Part shown: positions 1 to 10,591 of the stretch, one piece after another
How the letters are laid out: every line of letters starts with the position of its first letter
Numbering within the stretch: position 1 is the stretch's first letter
Assembly (NCBI RefSeq): GCF_001571405.1
Contig: NZ_BCNX01000007.1
Location: forward strand, 62,001-126,000
Source: Methanoculleus thermophilus
Lineage (GTDB): Archaea > Halobacteriota > Methanomicrobia > Methanomicrobiales > Methanoculleaceae
Direction: 5' to 3'
DNA: 64,000 nucleotides
Notes under the pieces: generated by a model
What the model was told of the DNA's origin: nothing
Database searches by the model: none
What the model saw: only the letters and a program-made list of their open reading frames with translations
Translations under genes and position numbers: made by a program

Positions 1-471
1 ACCGGCATATACTGCCGCGCCCATGCAATTTTCAGGTCTCCTGACTCCATAAAACCACCAGACCGGTCTTTGCGCCCGGATATTCTTTGGTTTGCCTGTA
101 AGGGTATCTTCTGTGAGTACTTAAACCTGAGGTAAGCGGAAGGTCATGGAGGCTCACAGCCCAAAACAGGGTTGTCGAACCCAAACCCATGCTCACGCGC
201 AACGGGGATGCCGAAACAATCTGAGGTCTGAAACTATAGATCTGGAAGTCATCCCGAATACAGTGGACTGTGGGGGCAGCGCATCAAAAAACGGCGATCT
301 CTCCCGAAGAGCCGTCTGCCGGGCTGGTGACCGAAAAATTGAGACGTGCAACCGCAACCATCAGATGACACCTCACCCTGCGGTCGGCCGCAGGTGCATG
401 CCTGCCCCTCACAAAAAGAGAAGAACTCTCGAACCAAACCCTCATCACCTCCCGCTTCAAAACCACTACGC
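1..471. other. Leader region before hisF, no gene recognised
   Basis: No reading frame here resembles a known protein. Open frames exist on both strands, but they are arginine/serine-rich and look like chance translations. There is no convincing tRNA: a short stem near 173-186 has a 4-base loop, not the 7-base T-loop. A weak AT-rich patch near 116-125 could serve as a promoter for hisF, but that is a guess. Confidence 0.5.
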
Positions 472-1278
472 ATGGTTTTGACCAAGCGGATCATCCCCTG
501 CCTGGACCTCAAAGACGGGCGGGTAGTCAAGGGCACGCACTTCGTCGGCCTGCGCGACGCGGGCGATCCTGTGGAACTCGCCCAGCGCTACAATGAGCAG
601 GGTGCGGACGAGGTGGTCTTCCTTGATATCACCGCCACCAGGGAAGACCGGAGCACAATCATCGACGTCGTGCAGCGAGCGGCCGATGAACTCTTCCTCC
701 CGCTCACCGTCGGCGGCGGCATCCGGACAATCGACGACATGAAGCAGATCCTCCGTGCGGGTGCGGACAAGGTGAGCATCAACTCAAGCGCCGTCGCCGA
801 CCCGGACCTGATCACGCGTGGGGCGGAGCGGTTCGGCACCCAGTGCATCGTCGTCGCAGTGGACGTCCGGCGAAACTACAGAATGGAGCCGGGAAAGACC
901 CCCGTTGCCCTCGCCGACGGCCGGGAGTGCTGGTATGAGGTCGTGACCCATGGCGGGAGCCGGGCCACGGGGATCGATGCCGTTGTATGGGCAGCGGAGG
1001 CCGAGGAGCGAGGGGCCGGCGAGATCCTGCTCACCAGTATGGAGACCGACGGGACAAAAGAGGGGTTCGATATCCCGATCACGAGAGCGATCTCGGAGGA
1101 GGTCGGGATCCCTGTAATCGCAAGCGGCGGCGTGGGGACGCTTGAGCACTTCTACACAGGATTCACGGAGGGAAAGGCTGACGCATGCCTTGCGGCAAGC
1201 GTCTTCCACTACGGGGAACTCACCGTCCGCCAGGTCAAGGAGTACCTGGCGGAGCGGGGTATCCCGGTACGGCTTTAA
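472..1278 (+). CDS. hisF: Imidazole glycerol phosphate synthase cyclase subunit HisF
   Basis: Cyclase half of imidazole glycerol phosphate synthase in histidine biosynthesis. With HisH, which supplies ammonia, it turns PRFAR into imidazole glycerol phosphate and AICAR. The protein is 268 residues, the usual size. It opens with the family signature [16 protein letters not shown] (first catalytic Asp at about residue 12), carries the second acid in VVAVDV, and ends with the phosphate-binding loop around IASGGVGT. I chose the ATG at 472 because the open frame upstream is low-complexity and the conserved barrel begins right after it. The gene stands alone, with no other his gene nearby. Its last 44 bases overlap the convergent pheT. 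Confidence 0.96.
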   Translation: MVLTKRIIPCLDLKDGRVVKGTHFVGLRDAGDPVELAQRYNEQGADEVVFLDITATREDRSTIIDVVQRAADELFLPLTVGGGIRTIDDMKQILRAGADKVSINSSAVADPDLITRGAERFGTQCIVVAVDVRRNYRMEPGKTPVALADGRECWYEVVTHGGSRATGIDAVVWAAEAEERGAGEILLTSMETDGTKEGFDIPITRAISEEVGIPVIASGGVGTLEHFYTGFTEGKADACLAASVFHYGELTVRQVKEYLAERGIPVRL

Positions 1279-2875
1279 GATCAAGTGCGAACGCCGCGAC
1301 CGAATGCTCAAGATCGAAGGCGGCGAGAACCGCCGGGTGAATCTCCCCAAAGACCCCGACTATTTTTCCATCGACGACGATATCCCCGCGGCGGCCATCG
1401 ATAAACGCGGGATCGGTCGATTCCACGACCGTGTAGGGAAGCGAGAGTTCGCGGCAGAGGACGTCCACCGCTGCATACGCTTCAGAGAAGTCTGCGCCCG
1501 GGTGGATGCTGACCCCCGCGGCCTTCTGGAAGGTGACGCAGTCCTCGACCACGTCCCCCACCGCAAAGAGCCTCTGCGGGAGCTCGCGGTGCTTGTTCGC
1601 CTGGAGCGTCTCCATCAGCAGGGGAAGGAGGTCGGTTCTGACCACCGTCTGCTCCTCACTGATCGGGTGAAGAACCCGCAGGGTTCCGGGAGCGGGCTCG
1701 CGCTGCATCATTGAATACAGCACCCGCTCGTTTGAGAGGGTGAACGGGATCACCTCAAGATATCCTAGACCAATCATCACCGACCGAACCGCCCTCTCGA
1801 TCGCAGTGATCGGGTGCTCCTTTGCGACCGTGGTGGTCGCCGGGAGGGCAGCATCGAAGTTCTCGATACCATAGGCGATCGCCACGTCCTCGAAGATGTC
1901 CCAATCGTGGAGGATGTCTGCGCGGTAGCAGGGGATGAGCACCCGAACATGCGAGTCGCCGTCGGGTTCGGCCTCAAAGCGCATCCGGCGGAGGAGCCGC
2001 GCCATCTCATCCGGCGTGAGGGGGATGCCGAGGAGGCGGGAGCACTCCGCGACCGAGACCACCCGCTCTGTCGGCGCAAGAGTGGGCATCTCCTCTCCCG
2101 CGACGGTGACGGTCTCGATCGTCGCCCCGGCCTCGGCAAGCGCCGTGCAGATGATATTAACCGCCGTCATCACCGCCTTTCTGTCGGTGCCGGTGCAGTC
2201 GAGCAGGATATTCTTCGTCGCCGTCGTGACCCTCGTCAGCTCGCCGTTGATGATCGGCGGGAAGGAGAGCACCCGATCGTTAGCATCGACGATCAGCGGG
2301 AACTTATCGAACTTCTCCACCAGGTGGGCGTAGTCCCGGCCCTTCGGGTGGTCGGAGAGGATCTCCTCCATCGTCATCTCCTGTTCGAAGTCGAGCGGGA
2401 CGAAGGACCGGCTCCGGGGCGAGGCGATGTAGTGGAAAGGCGGCGTGACCTTATCCAGATCGTGAACACCAATCGCCACCTTGCTCCGCCCGCGTCCCAC
2501 CGCCCAGTGAAGCGCCTCCTGGAGACCCATCAGGCTCTCGATAGCCTCCTCGTCAAGACTGACGTTCCGGATCACGGCCGAGTCCAGATACGGTCGGATA
2601 TCGGCAAGACCCGGATCGACCGAGAAGGTGATGCCGGAGGGGCGGGTGGTGTAGACCGGAAGCCCCTCCTCGATTCCTAGGAAGCCGCGCATCGCCCGCG
2701 CGACACCTTCGGGAGAGTAGAGGTCCGGCCGGTTCGGGAAGAACTCAACGTCCACATGGTCTTCTTCTATTCGTTCAATATCGGCCCCGATCATAGGGAT
2801 GCGGTCGATAAGCGTCTCTCGGTCGGTACCGGCCAGCCGCTCCAGGTACCGGTAGGGTAGTGTGATTATTGCCAT
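1235..2875 (-). CDS. pheT: Phenylalanyl-tRNA synthetase beta subunit
   Basis: Beta chain of the heterotetrameric cytoplasmic PheRS. It carries the B3/B4 editing-like and B5 domains and shapes the tRNA-binding face, while catalysis sits in PheS. The 546-residue length fits the shorter archaeal/eukaryotic form (bacterial PheT is about 800). The start region with [16 protein letters not shown] is typical. The ATG at 2875 follows the pheS stop by one base, so the two are surely co-transcribed. The 3' end runs 44 bases into hisF on the opposite strand, so the last residues (proline-rich) are probably dispensable. Confidence 0.95.
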   Translation of the reverse strand: MAIITLPYRYLERLAGTDRETLIDRIPMIGADIERIEEDHVDVEFFPNRPDLYSPEGVARAMRGFLGIEEGLPVYTTRPSGITFSVDPGLADIRPYLDSAVIRNVSLDEEAIESLMGLQEALHWAVGRGRSKVAIGVHDLDKVTPPFHYIASPRSRSFVPLDFEQEMTMEEILSDHPKGRDYAHLVEKFDKFPLIVDANDRVLSFPPIINGELTRVTTATKNILLDCTGTDRKAVMTAVNIICTALAEAGATIETVTVAGEEMPTLAPTERVVSVAECSRLLGIPLTPDEMARLLRRMRFEAEPDGDSHVRVLIPCYRADILHDWDIFEDVAIAYGIENFDAALPATTTVAKEHPITAIERAVRSVMIGLGYLEVIPFTLSNERVLYSMMQREPAPGTLRVLHPISEEQTVVRTDLLPLLMETLQANKHRELPQRLFAVGDVVEDCVTFQKAAGVSIHPGADFSEAYAAVDVLCRELSLPYTVVESTDPAFIDGRRGDIVVDGKIVGVFGEIHPAVLAAFDLEHSVAAFALDLKAVPGYPAPPGTP

Positions 2876-2876
2876 A

Positions 2877-4328
2877 TTACCGCCTCCCGCCGTAGGTTGG
2901 CGTCTCCCGGATCCACTCGACGTCGCTCCGGTAGAGCTGCCTCAGATCGCGCAGCCCAAGTTTTAGCATCGCCACACGGCTGATCCCGAGACCCCACGCG
3001 AGCACCGGGTGCTCGATCCCGAAGGGCGCGGTCACCTCCTCCCGGAAGATGCCCGCACCACCGAGTTCAACCCAGCCAAGCCCGTCGACGTAGACCTCCG
3101 GCTCCACGGAGGGCTCGGTGTAGGGGAAGTAGCCGGGGCGGAACCGGACCTTCTCAAAGCCCATCTTGGCGTAGAACTCCTTCAAGAACCCGAGGAGGTG
3201 ACGGAAGTTGACACCTTCGTCCATGACGATCCCCTCGAGCTGCTCGAACTCCGCTAGATGAGTGGGGTCGATCGCCTCCCGCCGGTAGACCCGGCCTATG
3301 CAGAACGCCCTGACCGGGGGATTCGGGTGTGCTGCCAGGTGCTGGATCGAGAGGCTCGTCGTGTGGGTCCGGAGCACACACTGCTTTGCTTTCTCGGCAC
3401 TCCAGGTGCCGCCCCAACCGGTGGAAGAGGTCTCGCCGCCGTGTTCGTGCATATCGCGGACACGCTCGTATCCCGCCGGGAGCGGCCAGCGCTCCCCAAG
3501 GAAGAAGGTATCCTGCATCTCCCGTGCGGGGTGGTCCTGCGGCTGGAAGAGGGCATCGAAGTTCCAGAAGGAGCTCTGCACAATCCCACCCGCCATCTCC
3601 TCAAAGCCCATATCGAAGAGGACGCGGCGCATCTCATCGAGGAGACGCTGGTATGGGTGCGTCTTGCCCGGGTAGGCGCGTTTTGGAAGCTTCGTGACGT
3701 CATAGCGCCGGAGCGGTAGGTTCTTCCATTCGCCGGAGAGGATCTGCTCACGGGTGAGCGTGCCCACCTCTTCGCGCAGATCAAGCCCTCCCGCAAGGAG
3801 TTCACGGCCACGGGGCGTGATCGAGACGGTGTAGGCGACGGTCTCAACCTCTTCGACGAGCCCGCGTCTTGCGAGGTCGGCGACCCCTTCACCGTCCTCG
3901 ACCGCACCGGTCTCGCTCACCCTGGCGAATGCGGTTTCGTCAGGTCCCAGGGCGGCGTTGCCGGTCTTCTGCACGACCCCGTCCCGGATGGTGACCCATC
4001 CTTTTTTACGCATCCAGCCGATAGCGATCTTCGCAAGCGGGTGGGCCTGGAGGTCCCGCATCGGGATGGTCTCTTCAAAACTCTCAAGCACCTGCCGCTC
4101 GGGGAGGCCTCGTCCGGCATAGGCCCGCCCTTCTTCGGTCAGGACATATTGACGGGAGACATGCTTCTCCACGTCCACAAGCCCCCGCTCACTCGCGAGG
4201 TTCGCATACTGCACCACCGCCTCCCGGCGGGTCTCCATCCTCTCCGCAAGGGTGGCCGCGTCGGCCGACCCTGCCGGACCCAGCGCAACCAGGAGTTTCT
4301 TCTCGTTTAACGTCAGTTCCACAGTCAC
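2877..4328 (-). CDS. pheS: Phenylalanyl-tRNA synthetase alpha subunit
   Basis: Catalytic alpha chain of PheRS, charging tRNA-Phe. The N-terminal about 90 residues look like winged-helix DNA/RNA-binding repeats ([19 protein letters not shown]), as in archaeal and eukaryotic PheS. The class II catalytic core follows, with [14 protein letters not shown] and the motif 3 segment [13 protein letters not shown] near the end. I chose the GTG at 4328 (483 residues): it overlaps the trpS stop as GTGA and has an AGAGGA ribosome site. A longer frame to 4418 would lie inside trpS and is less likely. Part of the trpS-pheS-pheT run. Confidence 0.94.
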   Translation of the reverse strand: MTVELTLNEKKLLVALGPAGSADAATLAERMETRREAVVQYANLASERGLVDVEKHVSRQYVLTEEGRAYAGRGLPERQVLESFEETIPMRDLQAHPLAKIAIGWMRKKGWVTIRDGVVQKTGNAALGPDETAFARVSETGAVEDGEGVADLARRGLVEEVETVAYTVSITPRGRELLAGGLDLREEVGTLTREQILSGEWKNLPLRRYDVTKLPKRAYPGKTHPYQRLLDEMRRVLFDMGFEEMAGGIVQSSFWNFDALFQPQDHPAREMQDTFFLGERWPLPAGYERVRDMHEHGGETSSTGWGGTWSAEKAKQCVLRTHTTSLSIQHLAAHPNPPVRAFCIGRVYRREAIDPTHLAEFEQLEGIVMDEGVNFRHLLGFLKEFYAKMGFEKVRFRPGYFPYTEPSVEPEVYVDGLGWVELGGAGIFREEVTAPFGIEHPVLAWGLGISRVAMLKLGLRDLRQLYRSDVEWIRETPTYGGRR

Positions 4329-5581
4329 ACTTCCTCTGCAAGATGCTCGACGGAATCCATCTTGTCCCGCAGTTCCGCAAGGAACGCCTGCACACGCTCC
4401 AGTGTCTCCTTTTTGCACTGCCCGCAGGTGAGTTCGCCGCTCTCACACCGGCGACGGAGATCGGCGAGTTCAATATCGTCCTCGAGCATGTGGAAGAGGT
4501 TTAAGAGGTAGACCGAACATGCGTCGGGCTCCCCCCCAAGACGCTTCTGCTCCTCAAGCGTCATCCGTCCGCCGGTCAGTGCCGCCATGACCTTCTTCTT
4601 GAGCGACTTGTCTGACTCATAATAACCAATCAAACTCTCGGGCACGCTGCTTGACATCTTTCCGCCCTGGAGCCCGGGCATGAAGATGTGGTAAGTCGAC
4701 GAGGGGAGGTAGAACCCAAACCCTCCGTGAGCGATCTCGATCTTACGGACGGCATCCTCCACCTGGCTCATCGGAAGACCCACAAGATCGACATGGCCAC
4801 CGTATTTTTTCGAGCCGGGGAAAGCCCGATGAACGGCCTCAAGAGCCTCATCTGGCGCGTTCTTCGACCGGACACTGATGTGATCGCCCCGGTCCTCGAC
4901 CGTGAACATCCTGAGCTTATAGGCCACATCCCGGGTGAGCCGGATATGCGGGTCCTGGTCGAGGCCGACCGGGACGATGGTGGGCGCAGGGCCAGCATCG
5001 AGTTGTGGATAGAGGATATCGGCGACCTGGGTGACGACGCTCATGGCATGGGAGAGCGAGGTCTCGGGTCCGAACCCGTAGATCGCCGCCATCTCGGAGA
5101 AGTTCACCTTTGTGGACGCCTCGAATGCAAGGTCTTTTAAGCGCTCGTTCTTGCTCTGGTAGTAGGTCGTGCCCTTAAATCCAAGGGCATAGAGAGCCTT
5201 GAGGTACTCCTTTCCGTACTCGCGGCACTTCTCCCACGAGATGCCGCGGACCGCGTGCGCCTCCCGGTCGGCGATGGCAACATAGCCGTTCCCGCCCTGC
5301 TGGACGTGCCAGACCACCTCCTTCATGACCATCAGGTGCCCGAGGTGTGGGAGGCCTGACGGCATGAACCCGGTCAGCACGTGAAACGGGGTACGGTTCC
5401 GGATGGCGTCGGCTATCAGGTGGTAGTCCCGGTGCCCGACGACGATACCTCTGCGCATAAACGACGGTACCTCGGGAAGTCTCTGCGTGACCTCTCCGAT
5501 CGGTTCGATGCCAAACTCGGCAAAGAGTCGATCTACATCGATGGTCTGACTGCTCGACCACGGATTCATCTCTGACGGCAT
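4325..5581 (-). CDS. trpS: Tryptophanyl-tRNA synthetase
   Basis: Class I synthetase charging tRNA-Trp. The HIGH motif appears as PHLGHLM within the N-terminal Rossmann fold and the KMSKS loop as KMSSS, preceded by FMPGLQGG. The length of 418 residues fits archaeal/eukaryotic TrpRS, which is longer than the bacterial form. The frame stays open to 5611, but the ATG at 5581 avoids overlap with endA; a further ATG at 5569 is also possible. No strong ribosome site separates these choices. It overlaps pheS by four bases. Confidence 0.93.
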   Translation of the reverse strand: MPSEMNPWSSSQTIDVDRLFAEFGIEPIGEVTQRLPEVPSFMRRGIVVGHRDYHLIADAIRNRTPFHVLTGFMPSGLPHLGHLMVMKEVVWHVQQGGNGYVAIADREAHAVRGISWEKCREYGKEYLKALYALGFKGTTYYQSKNERLKDLAFEASTKVNFSEMAAIYGFGPETSLSHAMSVVTQVADILYPQLDAGPAPTIVPVGLDQDPHIRLTRDVAYKLRMFTVEDRGDHISVRSKNAPDEALEAVHRAFPGSKKYGGHVDLVGLPMSQVEDAVRKIEIAHGGFGFYLPSSTYHIFMPGLQGGKMSSSVPESLIGYYESDKSLKKKVMAALTGGRMTLEEQKRLGGEPDACSVYLLNLFHMLEDDIELADLRRRCESGELTCGQCKKETLERVQAFLAELRDKMDSVEHLAEEV

Positions 5582-5591
5582 GGATTGACGC

Positions 5592-6602
5592 TCACAGTTT
5601 AATTCGGGCAAATTCTATGTATCTGATATCGGTATTGTATACGCAGGCAAACAACATTTTCTTTTTGACGCTGTGAGCAAGCCTGACCGAGCGGGATACG
5701 GCGCTCATCGGCAAGGATGTCCCGGACGGAACGGCGTGGACAAGCATCTCGGAATGGCTCTTCTTCCCGGAGTAGACACGGAAGTGATGCCCGAACTTGT
5801 AGCCGGTCCTGGGAATGTAGCCCTTCTCCCGTAAATCCGAAAAGACCCGCTCTTTCTCCCTGATCTCGACGTCCGCCTCCGCCACAAGGTCAAGGAGCTG
5901 CTCTGCAGTCATCTCTTCGTTGTTGTGCGCAAGAGTGAGGCATTGCCGGCGCATGAGGTAGATCGATTCGACAGGGCGGAGAAGGAGACGCTCGGGATCA
6001 AGCCTTTTCCCGTACCAATCATCCTCGATCGAGGTTCCCGGCGGCAGATGGGCCAGCGCATAGGTTCCAAAGAGTGAGGCCATCACCGGAGTCGTGCATC
6101 CGGCCGGCTCCCCGACACCGGGGAGGTCCTGCACCCGCACCTCGTAGTACGTCAATTCGTCCTCATCGTCCACGACTGCGAGGAGGTACTGTTTGCGCAT
6201 ATTGACCGCAGCGAGGACGTCCTGGCTCAGCTGGTCGAAGTCGATGAGGTCACGCTCAGAGAGGACCCGAATCAAATATCGGGACTTTCCGGCTCCGGGT
6301 TTGTGACCGCGGCGGAAGACCCGGAAGTCGTGCGGACCGGGCTGGATCACGTATCCACGCTCGCGGATGTCATGGTAGACGAGATACCTGCGGATAAAGT
6401 TAGGCTGACCGGCGAAGAGACCAAGCAGGGTATCAAAGTCAAAGTCCATCACGGTGATCTTACCGCGCCCCATGAGGTAGAGCGCTTCTTCCGGGGATAG
6501 CCGAAGACCGGTCCCTTCCAGCCTTCCATAGCCGCCCTGCTCATAGAGTACGCGCCCTTCGCTCTTCAGGCGCACCCAGGTTCCGTCGAATGTTGCCAAC
6601 AC
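5592..6602 (-). CDS. endA: tRNA-splicing endonuclease EndA, tandem-domain type
   Basis: Cuts the bulge-helix-bulge at intron borders of pre-tRNA. At 336 residues it is about twice the size of the single-domain enzyme, and two similar halves can be seen (GLRLSPEEALYLM early, DPERLLLRPVESIYLM later), as in the homodimeric tandem type. The second half keeps the active-site pattern: GYKFGHHFRVY, SHSEMLVH and RLAHSVKKKM supply the Tyr, His and Lys. The first half has HDFRVFRRGHKPG and lacks the full triad, so it is presumably structural. It starts with GTG. It lies just upstream of trpS on the same strand. Confidence 0.92.
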   Translation of the reverse strand: MLATFDGTWVRLKSEGRVLYEQGGYGRLEGTGLRLSPEEALYLMGRGKITVMDFDFDTLLGLFAGQPNFIRRYLVYHDIRERGYVIQPGPHDFRVFRRGHKPGAGKSRYLIRVLSERDLIDFDQLSQDVLAAVNMRKQYLLAVVDDEDELTYYEVRVQDLPGVGEPAGCTTPVMASLFGTYALAHLPPGTSIEDDWYGKRLDPERLLLRPVESIYLMRRQCLTLAHNNEEMTAEQLLDLVAEADVEIREKERVFSDLREKGYIPRTGYKFGHHFRVYSGKKSHSEMLVHAVPSGTSLPMSAVSRSVRLAHSVKKKMLFACVYNTDIRYIEFARIKL

Positions 6603-6705
6603 GCACTAAAACTATAGGGAGTTCACGTTCATTAAGGGATTGTCGGCGCACCGGTAAGAAACCAGTATGTTTTTTGCACGTTGCACCGCATCAGTGATCG
6701 ATTCC

Positions 6706-7932
6706 ATGACAGGAAGAGTTCGAGAGATCTGGCAACCGAAAACGGTCATGGCAGTACTGCTCATCGCAGTGCTGCTCTCGATGGGGATGGCCTCTGCAGC
6801 CACGACAACCCCAACCATTGCCTGGAATGCGTCATTTTCACCGGAGAGTTACAGCAAATTCGATGCTGTTGCACCGATCACAGACGGCGGTTATATCGCT
6901 CTCGGCTTCGCTGTTACAGATCTCTACGGCGGTAGTGAGTACACGGTGCTCATAAAGACCGATGGTCAGGGAAACGAGGTGTGGTCGAAGAGATTCCCTG
7001 ATATGGCACCGGCCTCGGTCGCAGAAACCGCCGATGGAGGCTATATCATCGGCGCTTATAACACCAGCAGAACCGTGGTGGACCAGCGGTTCGTCTACCA
7101 GGGCAGCTCGTTCCTGATCCGAACCGACGCCGCCGGGACGGAAGAGTGGCGGCAGGTCTTCCCGGACATGAAGGTCTCAGCAGTCCAGCCGACCGCCGAC
7201 GGAGGCTACGCTGTCATCGGCTGGCTCTGGAACCCACTCGGATCGGAGAGCGACACGACGGCGACCATCATAAAGACCGACGGCAACGGCCAACCCACCT
7301 GGAACCGGACCATACCCGGAAAAGCTGCATACGCAGGGATCGTTACTGCCGATGGCGGGTACATCATCGGAGGGACAACATCGCCCTTCAACAACGATCT
7401 CGGGGATGCCTTCCTCCTCCGCCTGGATGCCGAGGGGCAGACGCTCTGGGAGAGGAACTACCAGGCCCCGGTCGTCTACGATATCACGGAGACCGATGAC
7501 GGGAGGTTCTTCTACACAAGCAATTACTGGTACGGACTCGTTGAAGAGGATGGCACCGAGGTCTGGCTCAAGAATATAGAGGGCTTAAGCGGGCATGCCG
7601 CCGCTCTGCAGCCCGGAGGCTACGTGGTTGCAGGCACGAACGCGAGGACCAGTGAGGGGTTCATCTTCGGGACCGATGAGGACGGGACGATTCTGTGGAA
7701 CAGAACGTTCCCTGATGCTGGAATCAATGCAGCAAGCGGCGCACCCAACGGTACCTACACCCTTGCTGGCATTCGATACCCATCAGATGGCTCCAGCACC
7801 GCCTGGCTGATCAACCTCGAAGGGGTGACGGCAGCCCCTACCGGGACTCCTACACAGGCAGCACCGGGATTCGGTGCGATCGGTGCCGGGGCTGCTCTCC
7901 TCGTGCTTGCAGGAAGGAAGTGGAGAGGGTAA
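6706..7932 (+). CDS. Exported repeat protein with PGF-CTERM-like tail
   Basis: Probable surface protein of unknown function. A signal sequence (hydrophobic core MAVLLIAVLLSMGMASA) is followed by repeated units of the type ADGGYIIGA alternating with LIRTDAAGTEEW, suggesting a beta-propeller of PQQ/WD-like blades. A Thr/Pro linker (TAAPTGTPTQA) leads to a C-terminal APGFGAIGAGAALLVLAGRK tail: a PGF motif, a hydrophobic helix and basic residues. That architecture is typical of proteins processed by an archaeosortase and lipid-anchored to the cell surface. The start is uncertain: ATG 6706 places the signal peptide sensibly, and ATG 6667 in the same frame would add 13 residues. Ligand unknown. Confidence 0.75.
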   Translation: MTGRVREIWQPKTVMAVLLIAVLLSMGMASAATTTPTIAWNASFSPESYSKFDAVAPITDGGYIALGFAVTDLYGGSEYTVLIKTDGQGNEVWSKRFPDMAPASVAETADGGYIIGAYNTSRTVVDQRFVYQGSSFLIRTDAAGTEEWRQVFPDMKVSAVQPTADGGYAVIGWLWNPLGSESDTTATIIKTDGNGQPTWNRTIPGKAAYAGIVTADGGYIIGGTTSPFNNDLGDAFLLRLDAEGQTLWERNYQAPVVYDITETDDGRFFYTSNYWYGLVEEDGTEVWLKNIEGLSGHAAALQPGGYVVAGTNARTSEGFIFGTDEDGTILWNRTFPDAGINAASGAPNGTYTLAGIRYPSDGSSTAWLINLEGVTAAPTGTPTQAAPGFGAIGAGAALLVLAGRKWRG

Positions 7933-7948
7933 CTCCCCGTCACACCGC

Positions 7949-7954
7949 TTTTTT
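7949..7954 (+). terminator. T-run terminator after the PGF-tail protein
   Basis: Six T residues 17 bases past the stop codon, in the 25-base space between two convergent genes. T-runs are the usual archaeal intrinsic terminator. No strong hairpin precedes it. Confidence 0.5.
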
Positions 7955-7957
7955 CGC

Positions 7958-10591
7958 CTAAAGGCCATCTTTTCGGAAGTACAGGTACGTTCCCCCACAG
8001 AGGATGATGAGGGCGAGCAGGGCGAAGATGAGGTTTGTATATTCCCCGGTCCAGAATTGCGGATCGAGTCCGTCCATGGCCATCTCTGCTATGCCCTCCT
8101 CAGAAACCTCGGCACAGAGCGCATACAGACCGGAACTGGAGATCTCAGCTGAGATGCTCCAACTCCCGGGATGGACGGTAGTGATAGCCTCCTCCCATGC
8201 ATCTGCTGACCGGTTGTAGCGCTGCACAACGAGTCTCTTCCTATCGTCATCGTAGAGTGCCTCCCACTGATCCTGTGAGAAGTTGAATACGAGGGTCGCC
8301 GGTTGTGAGAGAGCAGCCCCATCAGGCCCAATGAGGCAGGCAAACCCGGTAAACACGTATCTACCCTCCCCTGAGATGGGAGGCACGCTATCGACGTCGA
8401 GAGACTCGAGGGTCACCGTCGTAACCGGCGCACCGGAGGTCTTGACTGCGCTGATCCCTCCTGCAATCGTGAGAGAGACCAGACCGTCGGGCGAGACGAA
8501 CTGGAGAGCTGAGACCGCGGGGTCGGCCCCTGAGGGGGAAGTAGCGGTTGGTCTCGGCGTCGGTCCCGCAGTCGAGGCCGGCGTACGCCAGCCAGGGTCT
8601 GTCCAGGCAAGGCTGCCGCCACCACCGCCTCCCCCTCCGCCTCTACCTCCGCCACCGCCGCCTGACGACCCGCTGCCTGGCGACGTCTGCGTTGGAGTCG
8701 GGGTTACATTCACCGTCGGTGTCGGGGTTGCGCTCGCCGTTGGGGTGACTGTGGGGGTGACGTTCACCGTTGGTGTCGGGGTTACGGGAACTGTTGGAGA
8801 TTCAGTGGGCGTTACCGGCACTGTTGGAGATGGAGTAGGAGTTATGGGCAGTGTTGGAGATACGGTGGGGGTCGGCGCAGGAACTACCTGGATATACCCG
8901 TGCTTTACCGCAGTCTCGTTCTGGAAAGCACTCCCCACCATCAGGCTGACGGTATAGGTCCCGGGGTTTAGGTATGTGTGCTCCGGGTTCTGCTCCGACG
9001 AGGTCACGCCGTCCCCGAAATCCCAGAGCCAGGACTCCGGTCCGCCGGTCGAGGTGTCCGTGAACCTGACGGAGAGGGGTGCGGTTCCGTTCACGGGGTC
9101 GGCCAGGAAGGAGGGCTCAAGGCGCTCATAGACGGTTATGAACCCGTACTCCGTGTGCGTCAGATTGATCCCCCCGTACGTGCAGGTCAGAGTTACATTG
9201 TAAACCCCGGGACGGCGGTAGGTGTGCATCGGGTCCCGGTGAGACGACGTACCGCCGTCCCCGAAGTCCCAATACCAGGATCTCGCGTAGTTCGGTTCAT
9301 CGCCTAAAAACAGGACTTTGAGGGGCACAGGCCCCGCCAGTGGTCTAGCCTGGAACTGGATCTCACGTATTTCCAGGGGACCCACATGAATGAGTTCGCT
9401 CTTTGTGACGGTGTCGGACCCAAACTCGTTGCTCACCGTGAGCGAGACCGTGTAGTTGCCCGGGAACTCGTATAAGTGCCATGGATTTCGCTCCGTAGAG
9501 GTATATCCGTCACCCAAATCCCAGAACCAGGTCTCCGGGCCGCCGGTCGAGCGATCGGTGAACCTGACGAAGAGCACCGCGTTCCCTTCGGTCGGGTTTG
9601 CCGAGAACTCCGCCACCGGGATTGCTCCGCGGAAGTAGGTGAAGGCGTAGATATCCGACCTCTCGCCGCGGCCGTTCTGCCAGACGATCCGATCATTGCT
9701 GACGGCCGGGTAAAGCTGTTCGGTCGAGGAAGGAGCGACCGGCATCTGCTTATCCGTCCCGAGAGCAAGGTCGCAGATGTAAATGTTCCAGGTCCCGTCC
9801 CGCTTGTCCTCCCAGGCGATGAGGTCGCCATCGATCGCCGGGGAGACCTGTTCGGCCGGGTCATCGGTGATCCTCTGCTCCCCGGCGGCAGGGTCCTCGA
9901 GGTCGAAGAGATAGATATCCGGAGCTCCGTTCCGGTAGTCCTCCCAGACGATCCGGCTCCCCGATATCGACGGGTAGGTCTGGCGTGCACTGTTTTCGGT
10001 GATCTGACGCCGCTCCCCGGTCAGGATATCGTAGAGCCAGATGTCTCCGTTTCCGGAGCCCTCTTCCCAGACGAGATACCTCTCCGAGAGCGCGGGCCTC
10101 CACTCGGTCACCGGCGAGCAGGAGATGAAGGTCTCGTTGCCTGTCCCGATATCGTAGAGGCAGATATCCGTGCTCCCGCTCCGTGCATCGTACCAGGCCA
10201 CACGTTCCCCATAAATGACGGGCATCCACTGGTCGGTCGGGTCGTCGGTGAGCACCCTCGTCACGCCACCCGATAGATCAAAGAGACAGATATCCAGGCT
10301 CATGTTCAGGATCTCCTCCCAGACAATGTAATCCCCTGACACGGACGGGGATCCCCCCTCGCCCGCAACGCTCCACGCCCTGACGCCGGGACCGCTCGAA
10401 TAGTAGATCGACTTTCTGCCGTCGACCCAGACGATCATATCTCCGTCAATGTCGGGGTACTCCTGTGGTCCCGCCTCGATAGAGACCGGGACTACATTCC
10501 CTGGAGCCATCTCCCCGGCCATGGAAGGCGATGCCAGTAATCCAAGGGCAACGACGGTACATACGAGAATCAGAATATTACATCCAGTCAT
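7958..10591 (-). CDS. Surface-anchored beta-propeller / PKD-domain protein
   Basis: Probable cell-surface protein of 877 residues. Order of parts: signal peptide (residues 1-25); a TolB-like beta-propeller to about residue 330 with repeated WEDYRNGAPDIYLFDL-type blades; three PKD domains (WDLGDG, WDFGDG, WDFGDG) to about 590; a Thr/Pro linker with repeated TPTPTV; a Gly run broken by Arg; a further beta-rich domain; and a C-terminal helix LIFALLALIILCGG followed by FRK, a membrane anchor. PKD domains are common in methanogen surface layers and mediate protein-protein or carbohydrate contact. The gene converges on the PGF-tail protein. No enzymatic motif is visible. Confidence 0.8.
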   Translation of the reverse strand: MTGCNILILVCTVVALGLLASPSMAGEMAPGNVVPVSIEAGPQEYPDIDGDMIVWVDGRKSIYYSSGPGVRAWSVAGEGGSPSVSGDYIVWEEILNMSLDICLFDLSGGVTRVLTDDPTDQWMPVIYGERVAWYDARSGSTDICLYDIGTGNETFISCSPVTEWRPALSERYLVWEEGSGNGDIWLYDILTGERRQITENSARQTYPSISGSRIVWEDYRNGAPDIYLFDLEDPAAGEQRITDDPAEQVSPAIDGDLIAWEDKRDGTWNIYICDLALGTDKQMPVAPSSTEQLYPAVSNDRIVWQNGRGERSDIYAFTYFRGAIPVAEFSANPTEGNAVLFVRFTDRSTGGPETWFWDLGDGYTSTERNPWHLYEFPGNYTVSLTVSNEFGSDTVTKSELIHVGPLEIREIQFQARPLAGPVPLKVLFLGDEPNYARSWYWDFGDGGTSSHRDPMHTYRRPGVYNVTLTCTYGGINLTHTEYGFITVYERLEPSFLADPVNGTAPLSVRFTDTSTGGPESWLWDFGDGVTSSEQNPEHTYLNPGTYTVSLMVGSAFQNETAVKHGYIQVVPAPTPTVSPTLPITPTPSPTVPVTPTESPTVPVTPTPTVNVTPTVTPTASATPTPTVNVTPTPTQTSPGSGSSGGGGGGRGGGGGGGGGSLAWTDPGWRTPASTAGPTPRPTATSPSGADPAVSALQFVSPDGLVSLTIAGGISAVKTSGAPVTTVTLESLDVDSVPPISGEGRYVFTGFACLIGPDGAALSQPATLVFNFSQDQWEALYDDDRKRLVVQRYNRSADAWEEAITTVHPGSWSISAEISSSGLYALCAEVSEEGIAEMAMDGLDPQFWTGEYTNLIFALLALIILCGGTYLYFRKDGL

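Noticed and set aside
173-186. tRNA T-arm-like stem upstream of hisF
   Set aside because: Loop is 4 bases rather than 7 and no cloverleaf partner stems can be found.
8283-8957. Frame with long Pro and Gly-Val repeats
   Set aside because: Shadow of the Gly- and Thr/Pro-rich linker of the PKD protein on the other strand.
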